This document shows, piece after piece, positions 54,896-63,752 of a stretch of 64,000 nt of DNA (position 1 is its first letter; every line of letters starts with the position of its first letter). Source of the DNA: Chengkuizengella sp. SCS-71B (GTDB lineage Bacteria; Bacillota; Bacilli; Paenibacillales; KCTC-33759). Both the position numbers and the translations under genes were made by a program. Location: the NCBI RefSeq assembly GCF_040100845.1, contig NZ_JAZHSH010000001.1:868001-932000 (forward strand), in the 5' to 3' direction. A model generated the notes under the pieces. That model saw nothing but the letters and a program-made list of their open reading frames with translations, made no database searches and had not been told where the DNA came from.

Positions 54896-55717
54896 ATGAA
54901 AAACAGAGCAGGACGTTTTATATCATATTTGTTTCTAATTATATCATCAATAATTTCAGTATTTCCGTTTTATTGGATGTTTGTTATAAGTACAAATACG
55001 ACTGCGGAAGCCAATAAGTTCCCCCCAAAAATTATTCCTGGTGATCAATTTATTGCAAACCTTCAAAATGCCTGGGAAAACGCAGATTTCATTACTGCTC
55101 TTTTTAACACTTTAATCGTTGCAGGGACAATTACTATTTCTCAATTATTTTTCTGTTCTCTTGCGGCTTTTGCACTTGCCAGATTGCAGTTTAAGGGAAG
55201 AAATTTTGTTTTTATGTTAATTGTAAGTACTTTATTATTACCACCTGTTAGCCCGATTCCACTCTACATCATTGTAAGCAAATTTGATTGGATCAATAGT
55301 TTATATGCGGTTATCATTCCATTTTTAGTTGGTGCCTTTGGTGTATTTTTAATGAAGCAGTTTATTGAAACCGCTATACATCCAGAGTTAATTGAATCAG
55401 CTAAAATGGACGGAGCTAGAAATTTCCAAACGTATTACCGAATTGTTTTACCTATCCTTAAACCAGGTTTGGCTACATTAGCGATTATTACATTCATGGC
55501 GATTTGGAATGACTTTGTATGGCCATCTATTGTACTTAAAGATCAATCTGTTCAAACATTACAGCTAGCGGTTCGTGGATTACAGAACGCATATAACCGC
55601 GATACAGCATTAATTGTAACAGGCGCATTTATTACGACGCTTCCACTTCTTGCAATTTTCATTCCATTTAGCAGACAGTTTATTTCAGGATTAACAGAGG
55701 GTTCTGTTAAAGGTTAG
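54896..55717 (+). CDS. ABC sugar transporter permease (MalG/UgpE type), copy 2
   Basis: A 273-residue paralogue of 51383-52204 with scattered conservative changes and many synonymous differences. EAA loop IESAKMDGARNFQTYYRIVLP is retained. No ATPase gene follows. Confidence 0.92.
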   Translation: MKNRAGRFISYLFLIISSIISVFPFYWMFVISTNTTAEANKFPPKIIPGDQFIANLQNAWENADFITALFNTLIVAGTITISQLFFCSLAAFALARLQFKGRNFVFMLIVSTLLLPPVSPIPLYIIVSKFDWINSLYAVIIPFLVGAFGVFLMKQFIETAIHPELIESAKMDGARNFQTYYRIVLPILKPGLATLAIITFMAIWNDFVWPSIVLKDQSVQTLQLAVRGLQNAYNRDTALIVTGAFITTLPLLAIFIPFSRQFISGLTEGSVKG

Positions 55718-55768
55718 AGCAAGTATAGGTTTGTGAACATTTTAATGTATTTATTATATATTTTTGAT

Positions 55769-55798
55769 CTTAACTGCATTTGCAGTTAAGGTTTTTTC
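55769..55798 (+). terminator. terminator after transporter copy 2
   Basis: CTTAACTGC (55769-55777) pairs with GCAGTTAAG (55782-55790), then six T residues. It ends the glucan island. The remaining 220 bases to the chemoreceptor hold only the dispersed repeat. Confidence 0.88.
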
Positions 55799-55865
55799 TT
55801 ATCATTTAAGAATTTCTAAATTTTTCAAATTCTAAGTTTCAACAAAAGCTCCCGCTAATGAAGTA

Positions 55866-55905
55866 CTCGGTTACTTCTCCGAGAAGCTTCAATAGAAGTT
55901 TTTGT
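55866..55905. repeat. dispersed repeat, copy 2
   Basis: Contains TACTTCTCCGAGAAG (55872-55886), identical to 22140-22154, plus about 25 similar bases after it. Here CTCGG (55866-55870) and CCGAG (55879-55883) form a small stem. Flanking AACAAAAG and TTTTTGTT may close a larger stem. Confidence 0.6.
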
Positions 55906-56018
55906 TAATGATGCAGATTAGTACTTTTATACTATACAAAGCAAACTGCCACTTCATGGACATATTTTCCTTATAGATGATATAATATTGTTAGTTTTTA
56001 CAAGGAAGGGGGACATTT

Positions 56019-57761
56019 ATGTTGAAAAAGATCGTGAGCAAAGTCAGTGCAATATCAAATGTAATTAATTTAAGACTTAAACTAATTATTTTATTTTTAT
56101 TTATGTTTATTTCATTGTTAACTCTAGCTTTAATATTAAATACCTCTCTAAATACGATTAAGGAGACAATTAAAGATTCATATGAAAATAAAATTGGTTC
56201 CATGAATGAGTTGCAAAACTTAACAACTAAAATTTTAGAATTTAATCAATTGATTATGACGGCATCGAATACGGCAAGTTTAGCAAAGAATTATGAAAAG
56301 AAAATAACTGAAAAGATGAGTGAAATCGAAATCATTGTGTTACAACAAGAAGAATTGGCTAGTGGAGATAAACAAATGGCTATAGCTGAACTGTTAATTA
56401 AAGATTGGAACAGTTTTTTAAATTATAAGGATAATATACTTAATGCAATAATAGAAAATGATCAAGCAAAGTTCACTAAAGCTTATCAATCTTCTTTAAG
56501 AAGCTTAAATGGCATCGTTAACAATTCTTCAACATTGTATGATTTGAAGTACAATGAAGTCTTAAATTCTCAACAATCGATAGAAGATTCACAAAATACA
56601 GCGCTTAAAAATAATATGATTGTTATCGTTACAGCTATTATTATTTCCTTGTTATTAGGCTGGTGGATATATGGTAGTGTTGTAAAACGTCTTCATCGTT
56701 TAGTTTCTTACAATTATCAATTGTCTAATGGCGATTTAACAGCATCCAAATTAAATATCTCAAAAGATGAACTTGGATTGTTAGCTAAAAGTACGAATCA
56801 AATTGTAGATAATTTAAAAATGATGATCTCAGATGTAGGTCACTCTATTCAATTAGTGAATAATAATGTGAAAAATGTAAATCTTGCAATTTCTGAAAAT
56901 TATAGTTCAACAGAAATCATTGCTAAAAATGTAGATGAAATTTCAAAAGGGATTTCAGAACAAGCCAGTTATTCAGAAAATTCATTAGTAAATATATCTG
57001 ACTTAGATCAGTCTGTTACAGACATTATCGATATTGTAGAAAAGTTTAAAATATCATTAGAAAATACATATGGAAAGATTGATTCAGGTACAATGGATCT
57101 AAATGAAACGATGGGACAAATTAAATTGGTTGAAGACTCTAATTTAGATTTAATCTCATCATTTGAAAATTTAAATCAAGAGCTTGTGCAAATACGTAGA
57201 TTTTCAGAAGAGATTGTTAAAATCTCTCGAAATACAAATATATTATCTTTGAATGCATCGATTGAAGCCTCAAGAGCAGGAGAGTTTGGAAAAGGGTTTG
57301 CTGTTATTGCAGACGAAATACGAGAACTATCATCTGAAACTACGAAAGTTGCAAATGGGGTAATGGAAGTAGTGGCTAAAAACGAAGAAAAGACGAAACA
57401 ATTTCAAGAGTCACTGCATAACTCAAATAAAAGAACTTATGATGGAAGAACAACATTTAAATCAACATATGATAATTTTATGGAAATCAACGAAATGTTT
57501 AAGCAGATGAGTTATCAAATGAATGAAGTGCTTCAAAGAGTAAACGATATTAAGAAGCAAAGTGAAGAAGTAAACAATAACATGTCAGACATAACAGCCA
57601 TTTCAGAAGAGACATCCGCTGGAATTCAGGAAATCGCTTCATCTACAAATCAACAGGTTGCTCAATATAAAGATATCGTGGATTCGATAGATGAACAGAG
57701 TGAGCTAGCAAATAAAATGAATCAAAATATCAAACGCTTTAAATTAGAAGATGACAATTAA
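56019..57761 (+). CDS. methyl-accepting chemotaxis protein
   Basis: A 580-residue chemoreceptor. Membrane helix about 22-48, external helical sensor about 50-200, second helix about 205-225, HAMP, then a long coiled-coil signalling domain with its tip [19 protein letters not shown]. The sensor resembles four-helix-bundle types; the ligand is unknown. Its place after the glucan island could mean chemotaxis to sugars, but that is only proximity. A short terminator follows at 57780. Confidence 0.92.
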   Translation: MLKKIVSKVSAISNVINLRLKLIILFLFMFISLLTLALILNTSLNTIKETIKDSYENKIGSMNELQNLTTKILEFNQLIMTASNTASLAKNYEKKITEKMSEIEIIVLQQEELASGDKQMAIAELLIKDWNSFLNYKDNILNAIIENDQAKFTKAYQSSLRSLNGIVNNSSTLYDLKYNEVLNSQQSIEDSQNTALKNNMIVIVTAIIISLLLGWWIYGSVVKRLHRLVSYNYQLSNGDLTASKLNISKDELGLLAKSTNQIVDNLKMMISDVGHSIQLVNNNVKNVNLAISENYSSTEIIAKNVDEISKGISEQASYSENSLVNISDLDQSVTDIIDIVEKFKISLENTYGKIDSGTMDLNETMGQIKLVEDSNLDLISSFENLNQELVQIRRFSEEIVKISRNTNILSLNASIEASRAGEFGKGFAVIADEIRELSSETTKVANGVMEVVAKNEEKTKQFQESLHNSNKRTYDGRTTFKSTYDNFMEINEMFKQMSYQMNEVLQRVNDIKKQSEEVNNNMSDITAISEETSAGIQEIASSTNQQVAQYKDIVDSIDEQSELANKMNQNIKRFKLEDDN

Positions 57762-57778
57762 ACAAGAAACTGTTCTAC

Positions 57779-57808
57779 GAAAAAATCACCTTTATGGTGT
57801 TTTTTTGT
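57779..57808 (+). terminator. terminator after the chemoreceptor gene
   Basis: ATCACC-TTTAT-GGTGTT forms a short stem with A-run and T-run flanks. Confidence 0.65.
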
Positions 57809-57811
57809 TTT

Positions 57812-57846
57812 AAAAAGGTCCACCATAGTTATTCGTTAGTGGACCC
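57812..57846 (-). terminator. terminator after the vanY-like gene
   Basis: GGTCCAC (57817-57823) pairs with GTGGACC (57839-57845); on the minus strand a T-run follows. Confidence 0.75.
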
Positions 57847-57892
57847 ATGAAAGTGACGCTATAAACTGAAGAGCTAGAAGTAGTAGTGGTAA

Positions 57893-58972
57893 TTACTCTG
57901 TACTTACTGGTGTACTATCATTAAAATACTCTTCTAGTGTAATGTTTTTATCCATTATTTCTTTGGCTATTTCTTTTCCTACATATCTTAAATGCCAAGG
58001 TTCATAAGCATATCCAGTAATATGCTCTTTGTCTTGAGGGTAACGAACAATAAAACCAAATTCAGCAGCATGATCAGCTAACCACTGTCCTTCTGTAGTA
58101 GATCCCAAACTTTCGTGTAATACATTATTCACACTAGGGCTAGAAACATCAATGGCAAGTCCAGTTTGATGTTCACTTGTTCCAGGATATGCACTATATC
58201 TTCGAGCTTGCTCTTCTCCTTGTTCCTGTACATTCCAATTAAATATAGATTTTTGGGTTTGATAAGAACGGTATCCGGAAACTCCATTTAACTGAATATT
58301 TTCTTGTTTTGCTTTATCAAATAATTGTTCTAGTGCTCTAGCAGCCTCTTCTCGCAGCCATTTTTTTTCACTTTCTCCTGCAAAGGAAAAAGGAATATTT
58401 GGCTTAACAAGGTCTGTAGGTGTATAGTCGTCTTGTAAGCTTCGCTGTTTATTTACTAATGCAGCAATACTATCTTGGTTCGTTATTTGTGGAATTTCAC
58501 TTTCTCCAATTATAATTGTATCTTCCAATTTATATTTAACTGTAATCGTCATTTGGGTTGAAAAACCTTCATAAGTAGCCAAAATTTCAATTTTCGACCC
58601 TATTTTTGCATCATTGGATAGAGTAAGTAATCCGCTCTCATCAATGAAAGCAAGATTAGAAGGTTGGATTTCAAACATGATATCTTCAGAGATAACTTTA
58701 ATCTCAATTTGATCAGCGAATAAAGAATAGAGAACTAGTGAATAGTTTGATTCAGGTGCCATAGTGATATATTCTTCACTGAAAAAGATATTTTGTATTT
58801 GATCAGATTTTATTTCATTCTCTGATAACTGAATCGGTTCAGCTTCTTCTTGTACAATCTCTTCTGGAGAGCTTGCATTAGAAGGGATTGGTGTATTTGC
58901 ACACCCTGTCAATAATATAGAGCTGCTTATAATGGTAACTGCACTATATGTAAGAAAGCGAGATTTTAACAT
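57893..58972 (-). CDS. VanY-type D-alanyl-D-alanine carboxypeptidase lipoprotein
   Basis: A 359-residue lipoprotein: signal peptide with lipobox LLTGC, a beta-rich Ig-like middle (about 55-165) and a C-terminal M15B domain. Zinc ligands are in SEHQTGLAIDVS (SxHxxGxAxD) and EPWHLRYVG; SGYRSYQTQ precedes them. It trims D-Ala from peptidoglycan stem peptides outside the membrane. ATG 58972 has GGAGGAA ahead of it; the frame opens earlier, at 59020, without support. No van resistance genes are adjacent, so this is wall maintenance. Confidence 0.9.
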   Translation of the reverse strand: MLKSRFLTYSAVTIISSSILLTGCANTPIPSNASSPEEIVQEEAEPIQLSENEIKSDQIQNIFFSEEYITMAPESNYSLVLYSLFADQIEIKVISEDIMFEIQPSNLAFIDESGLLTLSNDAKIGSKIEILATYEGFSTQMTITVKYKLEDTIIIGESEIPQITNQDSIAALVNKQRSLQDDYTPTDLVKPNIPFSFAGESEKKWLREEAARALEQLFDKAKQENIQLNGVSGYRSYQTQKSIFNWNVQEQGEEQARRYSAYPGTSEHQTGLAIDVSSPSVNNVLHESLGSTTEGQWLADHAAEFGFIVRYPQDKEHITGYAYEPWHLRYVGKEIAKEIMDKNITLEEYFNDSTPVSTE

Positions 58973-59230
58973 AAAATGTTCCTCCGATGTCTGGAATAAA
59001 ATTGCAATGATAAAGAACAAAAAAAAGGCCCTTACATGAAGTAAGGTTAACTTACACTTTAAGAATTTATAATATATTAATGTGTATACCCCTCTGTCTT
59101 CACCTTAAAGACTCGCTAAATCAGTCAATTTTTTTTATTATACCATGAATAAAGATTGACACAAACTGAATCGTATTTTAATATTTAAATGCTCGACCCA
59201 AAAAAGACTTATTAATGGAGAGGATATGAA

Positions 59231-59617
59231 ATGGATAGTTCAATTATTTTTTCAGGCATCGTACTTGGATTGTTATTTTGGTTCATATATCAGCAGCTAC
59301 CAGTCAAAAGATTAAAAACGTTAAACACAACTGATTTTTCAGAGGTCCTAAATAAAAATAAATCAAATATTCTCATTGACGTTCGTGAACCACATGAATT
59401 AAAAACAGGATATATCAAGGATGCTGTGAATATTCCGCTTTCACAAATGAAAAAAAGATTAGATGAAATTCCTGAGGATAAAACCGTTATGTTATATTGT
59501 AGAAGCGGGTTTCGAAGTAAAAAAGCGGCTAGAATACTAAAGAAGAAAAAAGTAAATATGATTCATTTACGTGGCGGGATTATGTCTTGGCACGGTGAAA
59601 TTAAACATACTAAATAA
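59231..59617 (+). CDS. membrane-anchored rhodanese-domain protein
   Basis: A 128-residue protein with an N-terminal membrane helix (about 5-22) and a single rhodanese domain: LIDVREPHELKTGYIKDAVNIPLS and active-site loop CRSGFRS with the catalytic Cys. It probably handles sulfane sulfur or persulfides at the membrane. The substrate is unknown. Confidence 0.9.
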   Translation: MDSSIIFSGIVLGLLFWFIYQQLPVKRLKTLNTTDFSEVLNKNKSNILIDVREPHELKTGYIKDAVNIPLSQMKKRLDEIPEDKTVMLYCRSGFRSKKAARILKKKKVNMIHLRGGIMSWHGEIKHTK

Positions 59618-59625
59618 AAAATAAA

Positions 59626-59673
59626 TTGAAAAAAAATACAATCTTTGATAAAATACTACCTAACGTTTGGTAG
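59626..59673 (+). promoter_or_regulatory. tetR promoter with operator
   Basis: TTGAAA (59626-59631) and TAAAAT (59649-59654) are 17 bases apart. Immediately after lies CTACCTAACGTTTGGTAG (59656-59673), an inverted repeat over the expected transcript start. Its core ACCTAACGTTTGGT is the exact reverse complement of 60344-60357. Confidence 0.75.
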
Positions 59674-59694
59674 GTATAGAGAGTGAGAGATCTT

Positions 59695-60273
59695 ATGACT
59701 AAAAATAAAATTTTACAAGAATCTTTAGGTTTATTTGCAAAAAAAGGGTATTTCGAGACTAGTATGGGAGATATAGCGAGTGCAGTAGGGATAAAAAAAG
59801 CTTCTTTATATTCTCATTATGCTGGAAAGGAGGATATATTTTCCGCTGTTTATAATAAAATATTAATTGATTATTCAGCATTCATAAAGGAATTAACAAC
59901 ATTCAACAAAGACATACAGTCTCAAGATAGGCTGAAATTTATTTTTAATCGTTATGTGAAAAACTGTAAAAATAATGTACAGATGGAGTTCTGGGATCGT
60001 TATTATTATTATCCACCTAAATATTTGAAGGATTACATACATGAAAAAACGGAAGAAACAGAAAAGGGCATGATGAAAGAAATTGAAAAGATCATTGAAG
60101 AAGGCATTAAAAAGGAAGAGTTTATTCAGAAAGATTCCTCAGATGTTGCACTTTCTTTTTATTATATGATGATTGGCTTTGCAATGAGTGTTAAGTTTTA
60201 CAATGATAAAGATATTGAAAAGGACCTGGCTAGATGTTTTAATGTCTTTTTAGACGGAATAGAGAAAAAGTAA
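59695..60273 (+). CDS. TetR/AcrR-family regulator
   Basis: A 192-residue regulator of normal TetR size. The N-terminal helix-turn-helix reads GYFETSMGDIASAVGIKKAS, then LYSHYAGKEDIF; the rest is an all-helical ligand domain with Tyr-rich text (WDRYYYYPPKYLKDY). ATG 59695 is preferred over an in-frame GTG at 59683. Operators before this gene and before the aldo/keto reductase gene suggest autoregulation and control of that operon. Confidence 0.88.
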   Translation: MTKNKILQESLGLFAKKGYFETSMGDIASAVGIKKASLYSHYAGKEDIFSAVYNKILIDYSAFIKELTTFNKDIQSQDRLKFIFNRYVKNCKNNVQMEFWDRYYYYPPKYLKDYIHEKTEETEKGMMKEIEKIIEEGIKKEEFIQKDSSDVALSFYYMMIGFAMSVKFYNDKDIEKDLARCFNVFLDGIEKK

Positions 60274-60343
60274 TTTTTTATTATTAAAATGGAATAGCAA
60301 TAACTAACTATTTGAAAGATGATGATTATTTCGACCTTTAGCT

Positions 60344-60357
60344 ACCAAACGTTAGGT
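60344..60357 (+). promoter_or_regulatory. second TetR operator, upstream of the aldo/keto reductase
   Basis: ACCAAACGTTAGGT is the reverse complement of the operator core at 59658-59671 and lies 48 bases before the reductase start. Confidence 0.72.
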
Positions 60358-60404
60358 TGTTGATATATATTTTATTAAAAAACTTTAAAATGGAGGAATA
60401 AAAT

Positions 60405-61391
60405 ATGCAAACACAGAGAAAAACTGAATTAGGAAAAACAGGTATTCAAGTTAGTTTATTAGGTTTAGGGTGCTGGGCTATAGGAGGACCGTTTTTACTT
60501 GATGGAAAGCAAGATGGTTGGGGGGAAGTTAACGATGAAGAGTCTATATTAGCTATTCATGAAGCCATAGAACGTGATATTAACTACTTTGACACCTCTG
60601 ATGTTTACGGTATAGGGCACAGTGAACGACTTCTTGGTAAAGCATTAAAAGAATATAGAGATAAAGTTGTTATTGCTACTAAATTTGGATTTACTTATGA
60701 TGAGGAAAAACGTGAGATTACCGGACAAAATATATCACCAGAATATATTCGAAAAGCTTGTGAGAAATCATTAAAACGTTTGCAAACAGATTATATTGAT
60801 GTATATCAAATTCACCTTTGGTCTTTACCTGAAGAGAAGGTGAATATCGTGATAGAAACTTTGAATCAACTTCAGGAGGAAGGTACTGTTCGTACATATG
60901 GTTGGAGTACCGGTGATTTGAAATGTGCTCAGTACTTTGCAGAAAATTCAAATGGATCTTCTATTTTACATCCAGTGAATGTGTTTGGATACAACAAAGA
61001 AATTGTTAAATTATGTGAAGAGCAGAATTTAACAAGTATTAATAGTACTCCATTAGCAATGGGATTCTTAAGTGGAAAATTCAATGAAAATACGAAGTTT
61101 ACACCAGATGATGTAAGGGGGAGTGGCTTTGACTGGATTTCATATTTTAAGGAAGGAAAACCAGCACCAGAATTTTTGAAAAAATTGGAGTCTATTAAAG
61201 AAATTCTGAAAAGTGATGGAAGAACGTTAGTGCAAGGAGCATTAGCTTGGAATTGGGCAATTAGTGAGCAAAATATTCCTATACCAGGTTTTAAGACTGC
61301 AGCACAGGTAATTGACATTGCAAAAGCTATGGAGTTTGGACCACTAACTCAACAAGAAGTTGAATCTATAAATCTATTAATAAATAATTAG
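60405..61391 (+). CDS. aldo/keto reductase
   Basis: A 328-residue NAD(P)H-dependent oxidoreductase. Catalytic Tyr in FDTSDVYGIGHSERLLG, Lys in VVIATKFGF and His in VYQIHLW are visible. The C-terminal NAD(P)-binding loop IPIPGFKTAAQV is typical. The natural substrate is unknown. ATGGAGGAA precedes the ATG. It is followed by a VOC gene under the same likely TetR control. Confidence 0.92.
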   Translation: MQTQRKTELGKTGIQVSLLGLGCWAIGGPFLLDGKQDGWGEVNDEESILAIHEAIERDINYFDTSDVYGIGHSERLLGKALKEYRDKVVIATKFGFTYDEEKREITGQNISPEYIRKACEKSLKRLQTDYIDVYQIHLWSLPEEKVNIVIETLNQLQEEGTVRTYGWSTGDLKCAQYFAENSNGSSILHPVNVFGYNKEIVKLCEEQNLTSINSTPLAMGFLSGKFNENTKFTPDDVRGSGFDWISYFKEGKPAPEFLKKLESIKEILKSDGRTLVQGALAWNWAISEQNIPIPGFKTAAQVIDIAKAMEFGPLTQQEVESINLLINN

Positions 61392-61480
61392 TTTTATAGT
61401 AGGAGGTATAGGAGCAAATGAATAGAATATACAAGCAGAGTTAAGACTGTTCAGTTATTCTTATGAGAAGGAAGGTAAGT

Positions 61481-61933
61481 ATGAGCAAAAACATGTTAAA
61501 AACAAATGTGGTTACACAAATTGGAATCATCGTTAAAGACATTGAGAAGACTTCAAAAGTGTTTGCAGATTTTTTCGGTGTAGATCAACCCGAGGCGCTT
61601 TGGACAGATGGAGATAATAAAGCACAAACAGAATATAAAGGCAGCTCAACTAAAGCAAGAGCTAGATTAGCTTTTTTCGACATGGGATCCCTTCAATTGG
61701 AATTGATACAGCCTGATGAAAATCCAAGCACATGGCGGGAGTTTCTAGATGACAAAGGAGAGGGGGTACATCATATTGCTTTTGAGGTTAAAGGATTAAC
61801 TGAAAAAATAAAAGTCATGGAAAGTCAAAATATGCCTCTTGTTCAAAAAGGTGAATTTGATGGTGGAAGATATGCTTATATGGATACTAGTCGTGATTTA
61901 AAGGTAATTCTTGAATTATTGGAAATTGATTAA
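61481..61933 (+). CDS. VOC-superfamily (glyoxalase / methylmalonyl-CoA epimerase-like) protein
   Basis: A 150-residue metal-binding protein. TQIGIIVKDIEKTSKVFADFFG begins the first module and VHHIAFEVKGLTEKIKVM the second, with metal ligands at Gln, His and Glu positions (LQLELIQP, HHIAF, VILELLE). Close in pattern to methylmalonyl-CoA epimerases, but the TetR context suggests detoxification with the reductase. GAAGGAAGG supports ATG 61481. Confidence 0.85.
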   Translation: MSKNMLKTNVVTQIGIIVKDIEKTSKVFADFFGVDQPEALWTDGDNKAQTEYKGSSTKARARLAFFDMGSLQLELIQPDENPSTWREFLDDKGEGVHHIAFEVKGLTEKIKVMESQNMPLVQKGEFDGGRYAYMDTSRDLKVILELLEID

Positions 61934-61968
61934 TACATAACAGTGATCATTAACATGCTCCTTTCAAT

Positions 61969-61999
61969 CCATTCTCTAAATTGAGAATGGTTTTTTTTG
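61969..61999 (+). terminator. terminator after the VOC gene
   Basis: CCATTCTC (61969-61976) pairs with GAGAATGG (61983-61990), then eight T residues. Confidence 0.9.
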
Positions 62000-62154
62000 T
62001 TAAATAAACTTAATATTGACTTCTGTGGTCAATAAATTTGCACGGAAGTCTAAGGATATTCATACAATCAATATTAATAAAAGCTTCATATGATATGATG
62101 AACGGCAAATAAAGATAGAATTCGTTCAATTACTAGACAGGAGGTGTATGAAAA

Positions 62155-62511
62155 TTGGCTTTTTGCGTTCGTATTAAGGAACCTGTTAATGCAGTAGTTA
62201 ATATACAAGAATTTATTCAAGTTTGTGCTTTTACAACTACCCCAACAGATAAGGACACTTATGTTTTAGTATCCTTGGGGGATCGTAACCAAGTTGATGA
62301 TATAGATTTTGTATTTAGTGATGGGACTCAAATAGTATTTAATGAAGTGGGAGCCCATAGGTTTGATGGTGTTATTTTGAACACATGTGCTAATATTCTT
62401 GGTACTTTTAAGAAGCCAGGGGAATATTTATTTAATGTAGCTCTATTAGAGCAAGATTCTAACATTCCACTGGATGTCGAAGTTGCAGTTGTTAAAGTAG
62501 CTAGAACTTAA
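62155..62511 (+). CDS. hypothetical beta-rich protein
   Basis: A 118-residue protein I do not recognise. TTG start with CAGGAGGTG at 62138-62146. It is beta-rich and acidic, without membrane helix or signal, and has Cys in its N-terminal half (AFCVRIKE, IQVCAFTTT) and NTCANILG. A competing ATG at 62148 gives only a nine-codon frame. Composition would suit a structural spore-surface protein, but this is speculation. Confidence 0.6.
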   Translation: MAFCVRIKEPVNAVVNIQEFIQVCAFTTTPTDKDTYVLVSLGDRNQVDDIDFVFSDGTQIVFNEVGAHRFDGVILNTCANILGTFKKPGEYLFNVALLEQDSNIPLDVEVAVVKVART

Positions 62512-62527
62512 TCATAACCTAATAAGA

Positions 62528-62552
62528 GGGACTGACAATATCAGTCCTTCTA
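62528..62552. terminator. hairpin between convergent genes
   Basis: GGGACTGA and TCAGTCC(T) form a stem around 62528-62547 between the hypothetical gene and the converging transporter. The T-run is poor, so termination is uncertain. Confidence 0.5.
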
Positions 62553-62578
62553 TTCATGGTTCTTTAAATTAATTATTG

Positions 62579-63607
62579 TTAAACGATGAAGAATGTTAGA
62601 AGAGATAATAGAATAGAAGTGATGAGCATCGCAATGAATGGATGTATAGCTTTTGAACGGAGTGCTTTTAGGTTTACATTTAAACCTAAACCTGCCATTG
62701 CCATCGTTAATAAAAAGGTTGTAAAGAACGATATTTTACTTAAGACCTCATCTGGAATTAAAATGACGCTACCCATCATATAACTTCCAACTAGACTCAT
62801 TGCAATAAAGCCTACTAGGAACCATGGGAAATGAATTTTCGTGCCTTCTGATTCTCCCGATTGTTTTTTTCTTTTCCAGAAAATTAGAATAAAACATAAA
62901 GGAACAAGTAAAAATACACGTCCTAGCTTAGCCAGTAATGCAATGGCTAACACATCCTCGCCAGCAGGCGCAGTAGCTGTAGCAACATTTGCTAATTCAT
63001 GTAAACTAATTCCCGCCCAAATCCCAAATTGATCTGGTGTGAGTTGTAAAACTGGGATAAATAACGCATAAATGATAGAAAATATTGTACCAACTAAAGC
63101 AATGATTCCTATACTGATTGCGGTATCTTCTTCTTTAGATTTTAAAATAGGAGAGACGGCGGCAATCGCTGCAGCACCACAAACCCCGGTTCCTACACCA
63201 ACTAACAACGATAAGTTTAAATCAGCTTTTAACCATTTAGCAATGAGGATGGTCAATACGATTGAAAAAACAATGGATATAATTCCGAAACCAACTAAAC
63301 CTAACCCTTGATTGAATATAATATCAATATTTAACTTTAATCCATATAGAATAATGGTAAGACGTAATAGTATCTTTGCTGAAAAAATCACCCCTGATTT
63401 TATTTTTTCAGGATAACCAAAGATTTGCCGATAAAATATGGAAATGATAATGGCAGATGCTAATGGACCAATGTAATTAAAACCTGGAATTTTAGTTATT
63501 TGAAAACTCAAAAGTGCAATGATGAAAGTAAACATGACTCCACTAATCCAGTATAAAAATGGTTTAACATTAAAATAGACTGATTTTTTTAAAACGTTTT
63601 CTATCAT
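62579..63607 (-). CDS. YeiH-family putative sulfate/anion exporter
   Basis: A 342-residue membrane protein of the UPF0324/YeiH family with about ten hydrophobic helices. Family motifs: GVGTGVCGAAAIAAVSPIL in the middle and GLGLNVNLKALR near the C-terminus, with GISLHELANVATATAPAG between. Members are annotated as putative sulfate exporters, although experimental evidence is thin. It is divergent from a LysR gene, a frequent arrangement for yeiH. Confidence 0.9.
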   Translation of the reverse strand: MIENVLKKSVYFNVKPFLYWISGVMFTFIIALLSFQITKIPGFNYIGPLASAIIISIFYRQIFGYPEKIKSGVIFSAKILLRLTIILYGLKLNIDIIFNQGLGLVGFGIISIVFSIVLTILIAKWLKADLNLSLLVGVGTGVCGAAAIAAVSPILKSKEEDTAISIGIIALVGTIFSIIYALFIPVLQLTPDQFGIWAGISLHELANVATATAPAGEDVLAIALLAKLGRVFLLVPLCFILIFWKRKKQSGESEGTKIHFPWFLVGFIAMSLVGSYMMGSVILIPDEVLSKISFFTTFLLTMAMAGLGLNVNLKALRSKAIHPFIAMLITSILLSLLTFFIV

Positions 63608-63752
63608 GAGAAAACCTCTCTTTTAAAATGTTCTATGTTAAATTCAGCATAAATCATCTCAATGAATAAGAAAAATAAATCATAATTATATTTATAATAA
63701 TAATTTACTTATGGTACAATAGAAGGAACATAAAGAGAGGTCGTAGTTATCC

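Larger units (their letters stand above)
52314..55717 (+). repeat. tandem duplication, transporter cassette copy 2
   Basis: Direct repeat of 48913-52204, three genes in the same order. Intergenic spacers and the lipoprotein linker differ most. Confidence 0.95.

Noticed and set aside
57893-58972. Vancomycin-resistance locus based on the VanY-type gene
   Set aside because: No vanR/S, vanH, vanA/B or vanX homologue is nearby; such carboxypeptidases are common in wall metabolism.
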